From NCBI GenBank assembly GCA_043747555.1, contig JAYTOY010000074.1, positions 25,588 through 89,587 on the forward strand: a stretch of 64,000 nucleotides of DNA, in the 5' to 3' direction. The stretch comes from JAYWDA01 sp043747555 (GTDB lineage Bacteria > Bdellovibrionota > Bdellovibrionia > Bdellovibrionales > Bdellovibrionaceae). A program made the translations under genes and the position numbers. Each line of letters opens with the position of its first letter. Positions within the stretch are counted from its first letter, which is position 1. The notes beneath the pieces are model-generated. The model had not been told where the DNA came from and made no database searches. It saw nothing but the letters and a program-made list of their open reading frames with translations. Below are positions 32,083-40,849 of the stretch, piece after piece.

Positions 32083-33813
32083 ATGAAATGGTCCCAGGCT
32101 CATATATGCACGTTGAAGGAAGCGCCTTCAGATGCTGAAATTGTATCCCATAAGTTAATGATCCGCGCCGGTATGATTAAGAAAGTGGCGCCAGGAATTT
32201 ATACTTATGGACCTTTGGGCTTAAGGGCTATTCGCAAGTTCGAAAATATTATTCGTGATGAGCTTAATAAGAAAAATGCTTTAGAAGTTTTAATGCCTAT
32301 GGTGCAACCTCGTGAATTATGGGAAGAGACCAATCGCTGGACTGAAATGGGTGCAGGCCTTTTAAAGTTTAAAAATAGAAACAATCATGATTTTTGTTTG
32401 GGTGCCACGCACGAAGAGGTCATCACAGACTATATTCGAAATGATCTTAAATCCTACCGCGATTTGCCTAAAAATCTTTATCAGATTCAAACTAAATATC
32501 GAGATGAAATTCGTCCGCGCTTTGGCCTTATGCGCGGCCGTGAGTTTATTATGAAAGACGCTTACAGTTTTGATGCCGATCAAGCGGGGGCTGAGAAAAC
32601 GTATCACCAAATGTATGAAGCCTACCGCGCTATCTTTGATCGATTGGGATTAAAGTACCGTATTGTCCAAGCCGACGCCGGAAATATTGGCGGCAGTCAA
32701 ACACAAGAGTTTCAATTGCTTGCGGATGCGGGCGAAGATGCTTTGCTTGTCAGTGACACCTCTGAGTTTGCAGCGAATGTGGAAGTTTGTCCCGCAATTG
32801 ATTTTGAAAAGCAAATTTCAACAGATCAAGAAAAGCCAATGGAAAAGTTTTCGACGCCGGGACAGAAAACAATTGAAGAACTCTCTAATTTTACCGGTGT
32901 TGCTCAAAAAGAATTGGTTAAAACTTTATTTTTCTCGGGCAATGATGGCCAAGATTCCAAGGACAAATCTTTAAAAGCTTTCGCTGTCTTATTGCGCGGG
33001 TCAGACGAAGTTAACGCCATCAAAGTAAAAAATATTCTAGGTTTGGCGAATCCACCTCAGATGTTGACTGATGCTGAAGTCAAAGAAGTTTCTGGCGCGA
33101 TGCCGGGATCCTGTGGGCCGATCGGCTTAAAAATTCCAATTTATATGGATCAAGGGGTTCAAGGTTTAAAAAATTATATTGTTGGAGCTAATGAAGATGG
33201 CTTTCATTTTAAAAATATAAATCATGGTCGCGACTACCAGATTACAAAACTAGCCGATTTAAGGCTAGCTCGGGCCGGCGATCAATGCCCTGAAAGCTCA
33301 GGCCGTTTGCAAGCCTTTCGTGGAATTGAGGTCGGGCATATTTTTAATTTAGGAAAAAAATATTCGCAAAAAATGAAAGCAACCTTCTTAGATAAAAATG
33401 GCCGAGCACAGCCTTTTGAAATGGGTTGCTACGGCATTGGTGTCACGAGAACGGTCCAAGCTGCAATTGAGCAAAGTCATGATGCCGATGGAATTATTTG
33501 GCCGGCCTCAATTGCGCCCTTTCAAGTTCATCTTTGTATCCTGGATCCTAAAGATGCGACGGTGATGGCGACGGCTGAAGGTCTGTACAAAGAATTAAAT
33601 TCAATGAATATCGACGTTTTAATGGACGACCGTGACGAGCGGCCAGGTATCAAATTCAAGGACGCTGATTTGCTGGGAATGCCAGTCAGGGTTGTCATCG
33701 GCAAACGCGGTCTGGAAAGCAGCGAAGTCGAAGTGGTCGAGCGAAAAACAAAGACAGTAAATAAAATCAAGCCTGAACAAATGATCGCAGAGATCAAAAG
33801 GATTTTAGGATGA
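32083..33813 (+). CDS. proS: prolyl-tRNA synthetase
   Basis: ATG 32083 follows AGAGGTG; the GTG at 32077 is less likely. The 576-residue bacterial-type class II synthetase shows motif 2 (YRDEIRPRFGLMRGREFIMKDAYSF), the inserted YbaK-like editing domain (about 235-395) and motif 3 (MGCYGIGVTRTVQAAIEQ). The C-terminal anticodon-binding domain contains DDRDERPGIKFKDADLLG. It charges tRNA-Pro and edits Ala-tRNA-Pro. It overlaps the next gene by ATGA. Confidence 0.96.
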   Translation: MKWSQAHICTLKEAPSDAEIVSHKLMIRAGMIKKVAPGIYTYGPLGLRAIRKFENIIRDELNKKNALEVLMPMVQPRELWEETNRWTEMGAGLLKFKNRNNHDFCLGATHEEVITDYIRNDLKSYRDLPKNLYQIQTKYRDEIRPRFGLMRGREFIMKDAYSFDADQAGAEKTYHQMYEAYRAIFDRLGLKYRIVQADAGNIGGSQTQEFQLLADAGEDALLVSDTSEFAANVEVCPAIDFEKQISTDQEKPMEKFSTPGQKTIEELSNFTGVAQKELVKTLFFSGNDGQDSKDKSLKAFAVLLRGSDEVNAIKVKNILGLANPPQMLTDAEVKEVSGAMPGSCGPIGLKIPIYMDQGVQGLKNYIVGANEDGFHFKNINHGRDYQITKLADLRLARAGDQCPESSGRLQAFRGIEVGHIFNLGKKYSQKMKATFLDKNGRAQPFEMGCYGIGVTRTVQAAIEQSHDADGIIWPASIAPFQVHLCILDPKDATVMATAEGLYKELNSMNIDVLMDDRDERPGIKFKDADLLGMPVRVVIGKRGLESSEVEVVERKTKTVNKIKPEQMIAEIKRILG

Positions 33814-34481
33814 AAAAAATTATCTTGCTTGCCGTTGGAATACCTCTTTTAGCGTCAGCTGATCTAAAAAGATTGTCAGCCTTTGGTTTTCAGCCTTCGC
33901 CTGCGGATGAAAATCGCGTGCAAGTGCAAGGTTGGGAAAAAATATCTTCTTCTCAGGCTTCAAGTTATGGCGCTTACACTCGGAATTCTCCGGGGTCTTC
34001 GCCAGAAACCAAAGCGCAAGATGGAATGTCGATTTATAAATGGGATACAAAATCAGAAACTTCCTTGTCGCCAAAAACAATTATTATTACGACTGCATTT
34101 ATGTCGCCTGATGAAAAAGATAAAAATCTTCGCGAGATTTATATTTATGATTACGATAGAAAATTTCAACTTGAAGGTATCAGCTATTGCGAACCGGGAC
34201 TGCAAAGTTGTGCTTCGGTCAGTCCAAAATCCTGCGGTCAGAATAAACCCGTAGATCAAGGTATTAGGACATCCCATTTTCGCATACTAACCAGTCACTA
34301 TATAGGTGTGGGAACATCTCTTTCATCAAGTGTTGCAGAGAAGTTCAAGATGAATTCAGCGCGGCTAAGTAAAATGGCCTGCCAATATTATTTTAAAAAT
34401 GTGGGAGCGATTCTTAAGAACGCTCGGTCGGAGCAGGCCCCTGATCGCCGTCAGACCTCTAAAAAAACGGGGAGCCACTAA
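33810..34481 (+). CDS. exported hypothetical protein
   Basis: I do not recognise this 223-residue protein. It has a short signal peptide (ends LLASADLK), four cysteines in CEPGLQSCASVSPKSC... pattern suggesting disulfides, and a basic C-terminus (KNARSEQAPDRRQTSKK). It starts in the ATGA overlap with proS and ends six bases before pyrF, so it sits inside a proS-pyrF operon. Confidence 0.6.
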   Translation: MKKIILLAVGIPLLASADLKRLSAFGFQPSPADENRVQVQGWEKISSSQASSYGAYTRNSPGSSPETKAQDGMSIYKWDTKSETSLSPKTIIITTAFMSPDEKDKNLREIYIYDYDRKFQLEGISYCEPGLQSCASVSPKSCGQNKPVDQGIRTSHFRILTSHYIGVGTSLSSSVAEKFKMNSARLSKMACQYYFKNVGAILKNARSEQAPDRRQTSKKTGSH

Positions 34482-34487
34482 ACTAAT

Positions 34488-35192
34488 ATGAAAGTGGGCC
34501 CTTTAAATAACCCGATCATAGTTGCTTTGGATGTTGATACTGAAAAGGAAGCTTTTCTGCTGGCCGATCAACTGAGCGACGTTGTTGGAGGAATTAAATT
34601 AGGTCCGCGCCTTTGTGTTCGATACGGTCACGATTTAATCCGTCGAATGGCTGATCGCGCGCCGGTGTTCGTCGATAATAAGTATTTTGATATTCCGTCG
34701 ACCACAATAGCTGCTGTCGAAGCCAGTTTTGAAGCGGGCGCAAGTTTAGTCACAGTGCATGCTTTGAACGGACCTGAAACTTTAAGGGAGCTTGCCACTC
34801 TAGAAAAAAAACTAGAACAAATTCGTCCTTTTAAAATTTTATGTGTGACTGTCCTGACTAGTTTTCAGCAAGAGCATTTTTCTAAAAGTTTCAAAGATGA
34901 ATCGCTCGAATGGCATGTGAAGAGCCTCAGTCAAGAAGTCCATCAGGCCGGCCTCAGCGGAATAGTTTGCTCAGCCCAAGATTTAAAGGTCATTAATCCA
35001 AAAGATTTTTTTGTAGTTACTCCAGGAATACGCATGGACTTGCAAGCGAAGGGTGATCAGAAGCGGACTATGGGTCCAAAAGAAGCCATAAAAGCAGGAG
35101 CTAAAGCTTTGGTGGTTGGACGGCCTATATTGGAAGCGATAAACCCCCGGGAAATGGCGACAGATTTCGTCATGGCTTGTTATGAAAGCTAA
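34488..35192 (+). CDS. pyrF: orotidine 5'-phosphate decarboxylase
   Basis: This 234-residue TIM barrel has the catalytic DxKxxD (VDNKYFDIPST), an early IIVALDVDT strand, GLSGIVCSAQD, VTPGIRM and a C-terminal ALVVGRPI phosphate site. It makes UMP in pyrimidine synthesis. Length is normal. It is third in the proS operon. Confidence 0.95.
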   Translation: MKVGPLNNPIIVALDVDTEKEAFLLADQLSDVVGGIKLGPRLCVRYGHDLIRRMADRAPVFVDNKYFDIPSTTIAAVEASFEAGASLVTVHALNGPETLRELATLEKKLEQIRPFKILCVTVLTSFQQEHFSKSFKDESLEWHVKSLSQEVHQAGLSGIVCSAQDLKVINPKDFFVVTPGIRMDLQAKGDQKRTMGPKEAIKAGAKALVVGRPILEAINPREMATDFVMACYES

Positions 35193-35338
35193 GGCGATTA
35201 AAAGCCATAAAGCATTGAAACTTCATTAAAAAGATAAAATTGATCCAAATTATGTCGAATTTGTGACGTTTTCTTAATTAGTTTTTCGCATAAAAATAAT
35301 TCATTCTGGCTGGATAATAAATATCTAGGAGACTGAAC

Positions 35339-38300
35339 ATGCAAAAAACGCCACAGGCATCGGCAGACCTTAAGAAAAAACCCACTGCAGTTTTAGTTAA
35401 ATCGCAGAAAAAATCCCCCGCAAAATCACCTCCTAAAGTGGCCTATCATGATCAAGATGATATAGAAAATATAGAACCTGCAACCAACCTTCTAGACACG
35501 CGAGAACAACTTCGCGAACTTCTGCGGACCGTCAAATCAGTTCGGCGTGGCGATTTCTCAGGACGGATGCGTTTAGGTCAAGAAGGTATTATCGCCGAGA
35601 TTGGCGAAGTCCTTAACGACATTATCGATTTGAATGAAAATATGGCTAATGAATTTGTCCGCGTCCGAAGCACCGTGGGTCAAGAAGGTAAAATGACAGA
35701 ACGGGTTTCGATGGGAACCGTTAAAGGCGCCTGGGCAACAAGTGTGGACTCCGTCAATTTGCTGATTGGAGATCTCGTTCAGCCCACAACAGAAGTCGCC
35801 CGAGTTATCACCTCGGTGGCCAAAGGCGATTTGTCGCAAAAAATGTCCCTAGAAATTGACGGTCGAACTGTAAAGGGTGAATTTCTTAGGATCGGTACAA
35901 CCGTAAATTTGATGGTGGATCAGTTAAATTCATTCGCGTCCGAAGTGACTCGGGTGGCAAAAGAAGTGGGTACGGAAGGAAAGCTTGGCGGTCAGGCTGA
36001 CGTCCGTGGTGCCTCTGGAATCTGGCGTGATCTAACTGATAATGTGAACTCGCTGGCAGGAAACTTAACGGATCAAGTTCGAAATATCGCAAAAGTAACA
36101 ACAGCCGTGGCCAAAGGTGACTTGTCACAAAAAATTACGGTTGATGCAAAAGGCGAAATCTTTGAATTGAAAAATACGATTAACGTCATGGTGGATCAGT
36201 TGTCTTCTTTTGCAGCCGAGGTAACTCGAGTTGCCAAAGACGTGGGAACAGAAGGTCGACTGGGTGGTCAGGCCGACGTAAAAGGTGTATCCGGAACATG
36301 GAAAGATTTAACAGATAATGTGAATGGTCTGGCGAATAATTTAACAGCCCAAGTTCGAAATATCGCAAAAGTAACAACCGCGGTTGCTAACGGAGATTTA
36401 TCACAAAAAATTACGGTTGATGCTCGCGGAGAAATCCTTGAACTTAAAAATACAATCAACGTCATGGTGGATCAGCTTCGATCTTTCGCAGCGGAAGTAA
36501 CTCGGGTTGCGAAAGAAGTGGGAACAGAGGGTCGCCTAGGTGGTCAGGCGGATGTAAAAGGTGTTTCCGGAACATGGAAAGATTTAACGGATAATGTGAA
36601 TGGTCTGGCGAACAATTTAACAGCCCAAGTTCGAAATATCGCGAAAGTAACGACCGCGGTTGCTAATGGAGATTTATCACAAAAAATTACGGTGGATGCT
36701 CGCGGTGAAATTCTTGAATTAAAAGACACCATTAATACGATGGTGGATACACTAAGGTCTTTTGCAGCGGAAGTAACTCGAGTTGCGAAAGAAGTGGGAA
36801 CTGAAGGAAAACTGGGCGGACAAGCAGACGTTAAAGGCGTTTCCGGAACGTGGAAAGATTTAACAGATAATGTGAATGCGATGGCCTCCAACTTGACAGT
36901 GCAGTTGCGAGATATGTCGAAGGTTTCGGCGTCTATTGCTAACGGTGATTTGACTCAAAAAATCACAGTGGATGTAAAAGGTGAAATTCTTCAAATTAAA
37001 GACGTGATCAATAAGATGGTTGATCAGTTGTCATCATTTGCATCCGAGGTAACTCGGGTTGCCAAGGAAGTGGGAACCGAAGGAAAACTGGGCGGACAAG
37101 CAGATGTAAAAGGTGTATCCGGAACATGGAAAGATTTAACAGATAATGTGAATGGTCTTGCCGGAAACTTAACAGCGCAGGTTCGAAATATCGCAAAAGT
37201 AACAACGGCAGTGGCAAAAGGTGATTTGTCACAAAAAATTACGGTCGATGCCAAAGGTGAAATCTTAGAACTTAAAAATACAATCAACACAATGGTGGAT
37301 CAGCTGAATTCATTCGCAGCCGAGGTGACTCGGGTTGCGAAAGAAGTGGGTACAGAAGGCAAACTGGGCGGACAAGCAGATGTAAAAGGAGTTTCCGGAA
37401 CATGGAAAGACCTAACAGATAATGTGAACGGTCTTGCCGGAAACTTAACAGCTCAGGTTCGAAACATTGCTAAAGTAACAACGGCAGTGGCAAAAGGAGA
37501 CTTGTCACAAAAAATCACGGTCGATGCGAAGGGCGAGATCTTTGAATTAAAAAATACCATTAACGTCATGGTGGATCAGCTGAACTCATTCGCAGCCGAG
37601 GTAACTCGAGTTGCGAAAGAAGTGGGCACCGAAGGAAAACTAGGTGGACAGGCTGACGTTAAAGGTGTTTCCGGAACATGGAAAGATTTAACAGATAATG
37701 TGAATGGTCTGGCCGGAAACTTAACAGCTCAGGTTCGAAATATCGCAAAAGTAACAACAGCGGTGGCAAAGGGTGACTTGTCACAAAAAATTACGGTCGA
37801 TGCCAAAGGTGAAATCTTAGAACTTAAAAATACGATTAACGTCATGGTGGATCAGCTGAATTCATTCGCAGCCGAGGTAACCCGGGTTGCGAAAGAAGTG
37901 GGCACCGAAGGAAAGCTGGGCGGCCAAGCAGATGTAAAAGGTGTTTCCGGAACATGGAAAGATTTAACAGATAATGTGAACGTACTTGCTTCGAATTTAA
38001 CAGTTCAGCTTCGTGACGTATCTAAAGTGGCAACAGCCATTGCATCCGGAGATTTAACTCAAAAAATCACGGTGGAAGTAAAAGGCGAGATCCTTCAAAT
38101 TAAAGATGTGATCAATAAAATGGTGGATCAGCTGAATTCGTTTGCTGCGGAAGTAACCCGGGTTGCAAAAGAAGTGGGAACTGAGGGTAAGCTAGGTGGC
38201 CAAGCAGAAGTTCGCGGGGTCTCGGGAGTTTGGAAAGACTTAACAGACAACGTAAATTTTATGGCCTCCAATTTAACAAAACAAGTTCGAGGTATCGTTA

Positions 38301-40849
38301 AGGTCGTGACCGCTGTTGCCAACGGAGACTTAAATCAAAAGTTTGTCCTTGAAGCAAAAGGTGAGGTGGCAGCCTTAGCTGAAACCATCAATTCAATGAC
38401 AGACACACTTCGAACTTTCGCAGATCAGGTAACAACAGTTGCTCGTGAAGTGGGAATCGAAGGAAAACTGGGCGCTCAGGCGCACGTGCCAGGCGTTGCA
38501 GGCACATGGAAAGATTTAACCGATAACGTAAATTTCATGGCGTCGAATTTAACAACTCAAGTGCGAGGAATCGTAAAAGTTGTAACAGCGGTTGCTAACG
38601 GAGATTTAAATCAAAAGTTCGTTCTTGAAGCAAAAGGTGAAGTTGCGGCCTTAGCTGAAACAATCAATTCAATGACAGACACCCTGCGAACTTTCGCTGA
38701 TCAAGTAACATCTGTTGCTCGTGAAGTGGGAATCGAAGGAAAGCTGGGTGGACAAGCCAAGGTTCCAGGCGCTGCCGGAACTTGGAAAGATCTAACAGAC
38801 AACGTGAATCAGCTAGCCGGAAATTTAACAGCTCAGGTGCGAGCGATCGCAGAAGTTTCGACCGCAGTGACGAAGGGTGATTTGACACGTTCGATCACGG
38901 TTGAAGCCCAGGGCGAGGTGGCTGCTTTATCTGAAAATATCAACCAGATGATTGGAAACTTAAAAGATACGACTGAAAAAAATAACGAGCAAGATTGGCT
39001 TAAAACTAATCTGGCAAAATTTTCAGGCATGATGCAAGGACAGCGAAGTATTACATCGGTGGCGCAACTGATTATGTCAGAGCTAACGCCTTTGGTGGAT
39101 GCCCGCCAAGGAACGTTCTTTATGTACGAAGGGGAAGCGATAGACGCTAGTTTAAATCTAATTGCGAGTTACGCTTTCACTGAGCGTAAAAATGTTAACA
39201 ATAAATACAAATTAAAAGAAGGCTTGGTCGGTCAGTGTGCCTTTGAGAAAAAACGCATTCTTTTGATTCAGCCTCCAGAAGATTACGTCGTGATTTCTTC
39301 TAGCTTAGCACAAGAAAGACCACGAAATATCATTGTTCTTCCAGTTCTTTTTGAAGGTGAATTAAAGGCTGTGATTGAACTGGCTTCCATTCGACCTTTC
39401 TCGCAGAATTATATTAGCTTCTTGGATCAGCTGATGGATTCAGTCGGAGTTATCCTGAACATGATTTCAAGCAGTATGAGAACGGAAGAACTTCTGCAAG
39501 AGCTAAAGCGCTCTAATGCTGAACTAGAAGCTCAAGCCAAAGAGTTAGAAGAAAAAGCGAAACTTTTGGAAGTCAAAAACCAAGAGGTTGAACTAGCCAG
39601 TCGAAGTCTAGAAGAAAAAGCCGAACAGCTTTCTTTGATTTCCAAATACAAGTCAGAATTCTTAGCCAACATGTCTCACGAGTTACGAACGCCGCTGAAT
39701 AGTTTGCTCATTCTGTCTAAGACTCTGGCTGAAAACAGAGACAAAAACTTAAGTAACGAGCAGGTTAAGTTTGCCAATACGGTCCACTCAGCAGGTCAAG
39801 ATTTACTGGCCTTGATTAATGAAATCTTAGATCTATCGAAGGTGGAAGCTGGAAAAATGCCAGTCAATCCAAAAGCAGTTCCTATTCAAGATGTTCAAGA
39901 GTACTTGGAGCAAACCTTTAAGCCAGTGGCTGAGCATAAGGGATTACAATTCACAATTAGCACCCAGGAAGGTTTGCCAAAGGCGCTGTTTACAGATGAA
40001 AATCGTTTGCACCAGATTCTTAAAAATCTTCTATCGAATGCCTTTAAGTTCACCGAAAAAGGCACTGTTCACATGTATGTTGGAACCGCTGACCGACTTG
40101 GAAAATTCGGCGACGGAAACAATAAAACCAATAAAACCTTGGTCTTCAGAGTTTCTGACACAGGAATTGGAATTGCTAAAGAAAAGCAGAAGCTTATCTT
40201 TGAAGCATTCCAACAAGCTGACGGAACCACAAGCCGTAAATACGGCGGTACAGGATTGGGCCTTACAATCAGCCGCGAAATTGCGCGTCTCTTAGGAGGC
40301 GTGATCGAGGTCGAAAGTGAGCCAGATGTGGGAAGTCATTTCTCGCTTTACCTTCCGCAAAAATATACAGGCAGTGAAGGCCTCATCAGTGGCCAACAAG
40401 TTGAGTCCACACAAGAAGTGGCTCCACTTCCATTGAATGCGGACTTCTCAGGACGCAAAATTCTTGTGGTTGACGACGACGTCAGAAATGTCTTTGCATT
40501 GACCAGTGTTCTAAAAATGCGCGGCATGCACGTTATTTATGCTGAAAATGGCAAGCAAGGTATCAAGGTGCTTCAGGAAAATCCAGACACAGATTTGGTG
40601 CTCATGGATACAATGATGCCCGAGATGGATGGACTTGAAGCCACTCAGCAGATCCGTGGTCTTCATGGATTTGAAAATTTGCCGATCATTTCGTTAACCG
40701 CAAAAGCCATGAAAGGCGATCGCGAAAAATGCCTAGAAGCAGGAGCTTCTGATTACGTCACTAAGCCTGTTGATGAAGACCATTTGCTGGCAGTCATGTA
40801 TATCTGGCTAAAAAAGTTTTCTGAGGAAAAACGGCATGGACAGCATTGA
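35339..40849 (+). CDS. giant poly-HAMP hybrid histidine kinase
   Basis: This 1836-residue protein has no signal peptide or membrane segment and should be cytoplasmic. After a basic N-terminus it carries a divergent HAMP-like unit, then eleven 92-residue HAMP repeats, each with TDNVN and GDL-QK motifs (to about residue 1210). A GAF domain (about 1230-1377) and a coiled coil follow. HisKA has phospho-His1447 (MSHELRTP), HATPase includes GTGLGLTISREI, and a receiver domain has phospho-Asp1757 (LMDTMMPEMDG). The layout matches fungal group III (Nik1/Os-1) and related bacterial kinases. AGGAGACTGAAC precedes the ATG. The next hybrid kinase overlaps its end by 14 bases. Confidence 0.93.
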   Translation: MQKTPQASADLKKKPTAVLVKSQKKSPAKSPPKVAYHDQDDIENIEPATNLLDTREQLRELLRTVKSVRRGDFSGRMRLGQEGIIAEIGEVLNDIIDLNENMANEFVRVRSTVGQEGKMTERVSMGTVKGAWATSVDSVNLLIGDLVQPTTEVARVITSVAKGDLSQKMSLEIDGRTVKGEFLRIGTTVNLMVDQLNSFASEVTRVAKEVGTEGKLGGQADVRGASGIWRDLTDNVNSLAGNLTDQVRNIAKVTTAVAKGDLSQKITVDAKGEIFELKNTINVMVDQLSSFAAEVTRVAKDVGTEGRLGGQADVKGVSGTWKDLTDNVNGLANNLTAQVRNIAKVTTAVANGDLSQKITVDARGEILELKNTINVMVDQLRSFAAEVTRVAKEVGTEGRLGGQADVKGVSGTWKDLTDNVNGLANNLTAQVRNIAKVTTAVANGDLSQKITVDARGEILELKDTINTMVDTLRSFAAEVTRVAKEVGTEGKLGGQADVKGVSGTWKDLTDNVNAMASNLTVQLRDMSKVSASIANGDLTQKITVDVKGEILQIKDVINKMVDQLSSFASEVTRVAKEVGTEGKLGGQADVKGVSGTWKDLTDNVNGLAGNLTAQVRNIAKVTTAVAKGDLSQKITVDAKGEILELKNTINTMVDQLNSFAAEVTRVAKEVGTEGKLGGQADVKGVSGTWKDLTDNVNGLAGNLTAQVRNIAKVTTAVAKGDLSQKITVDAKGEIFELKNTINVMVDQLNSFAAEVTRVAKEVGTEGKLGGQADVKGVSGTWKDLTDNVNGLAGNLTAQVRNIAKVTTAVAKGDLSQKITVDAKGEILELKNTINVMVDQLNSFAAEVTRVAKEVGTEGKLGGQADVKGVSGTWKDLTDNVNVLASNLTVQLRDVSKVATAIASGDLTQKITVEVKGEILQIKDVINKMVDQLNSFAAEVTRVAKEVGTEGKLGGQAEVRGVSGVWKDLTDNVNFMASNLTKQVRGIVKVVTAVANGDLNQKFVLEAKGEVAALAETINSMTDTLRTFADQVTTVAREVGIEGKLGAQAHVPGVAGTWKDLTDNVNFMASNLTTQVRGIVKVVTAVANGDLNQKFVLEAKGEVAALAETINSMTDTLRTFADQVTSVAREVGIEGKLGGQAKVPGAAGTWKDLTDNVNQLAGNLTAQVRAIAEVSTAVTKGDLTRSITVEAQGEVAALSENINQMIGNLKDTTEKNNEQDWLKTNLAKFSGMMQGQRSITSVAQLIMSELTPLVDARQGTFFMYEGEAIDASLNLIASYAFTERKNVNNKYKLKEGLVGQCAFEKKRILLIQPPEDYVVISSSLAQERPRNIIVLPVLFEGELKAVIELASIRPFSQNYISFLDQLMDSVGVILNMISSSMRTEELLQELKRSNAELEAQAKELEEKAKLLEVKNQEVELASRSLEEKAEQLSLISKYKSEFLANMSHELRTPLNSLLILSKTLAENRDKNLSNEQVKFANTVHSAGQDLLALINEILDLSKVEAGKMPVNPKAVPIQDVQEYLEQTFKPVAEHKGLQFTISTQEGLPKALFTDENRLHQILKNLLSNAFKFTEKGTVHMYVGTADRLGKFGDGNNKTNKTLVFRVSDTGIGIAKEKQKLIFEAFQQADGTTSRKYGGTGLGLTISREIARLLGGVIEVESEPDVGSHFSLYLPQKYTGSEGLISGQQVESTQEVAPLPLNADFSGRKILVVDDDVRNVFALTSVLKMRGMHVIYAENGKQGIKVLQENPDTDLVLMDTMMPEMDGLEATQQIRGLHGFENLPIISLTAKAMKGDREKCLEAGASDYVTKPVDEDHLLAVMYIWLKKFSEEKRHGQH
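35930..38965 (+). repeat. eleven 276-bp in-frame tandem repeats (HAMP array)
   Basis: The DNA repeats with a 276-base period (for example GGTCAGGC or GGACAAGC cores near 35989, 36265, 36541, 36817, 37093, 37369, 37645, 37921). Units 5 to 7 encode nearly identical 92-residue blocks differing at a few positions. The last units (9 and 10) form a distinct, mutually similar subfamily. This suggests recent duplication or gene conversion inside the gene. Confidence 0.9.

Noticed and set aside
35930..38965. Tandem repeats as a possible CRISPR array
   Set aside because: The period is 276 bp, fully coding and without spacers.
35573..39030. Several antisense ORFs of 60-117 codons within the HAMP array
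   Set aside because: They recur with the 276-bp period and are mirror images of the repeat codons, with no ribosome sites.
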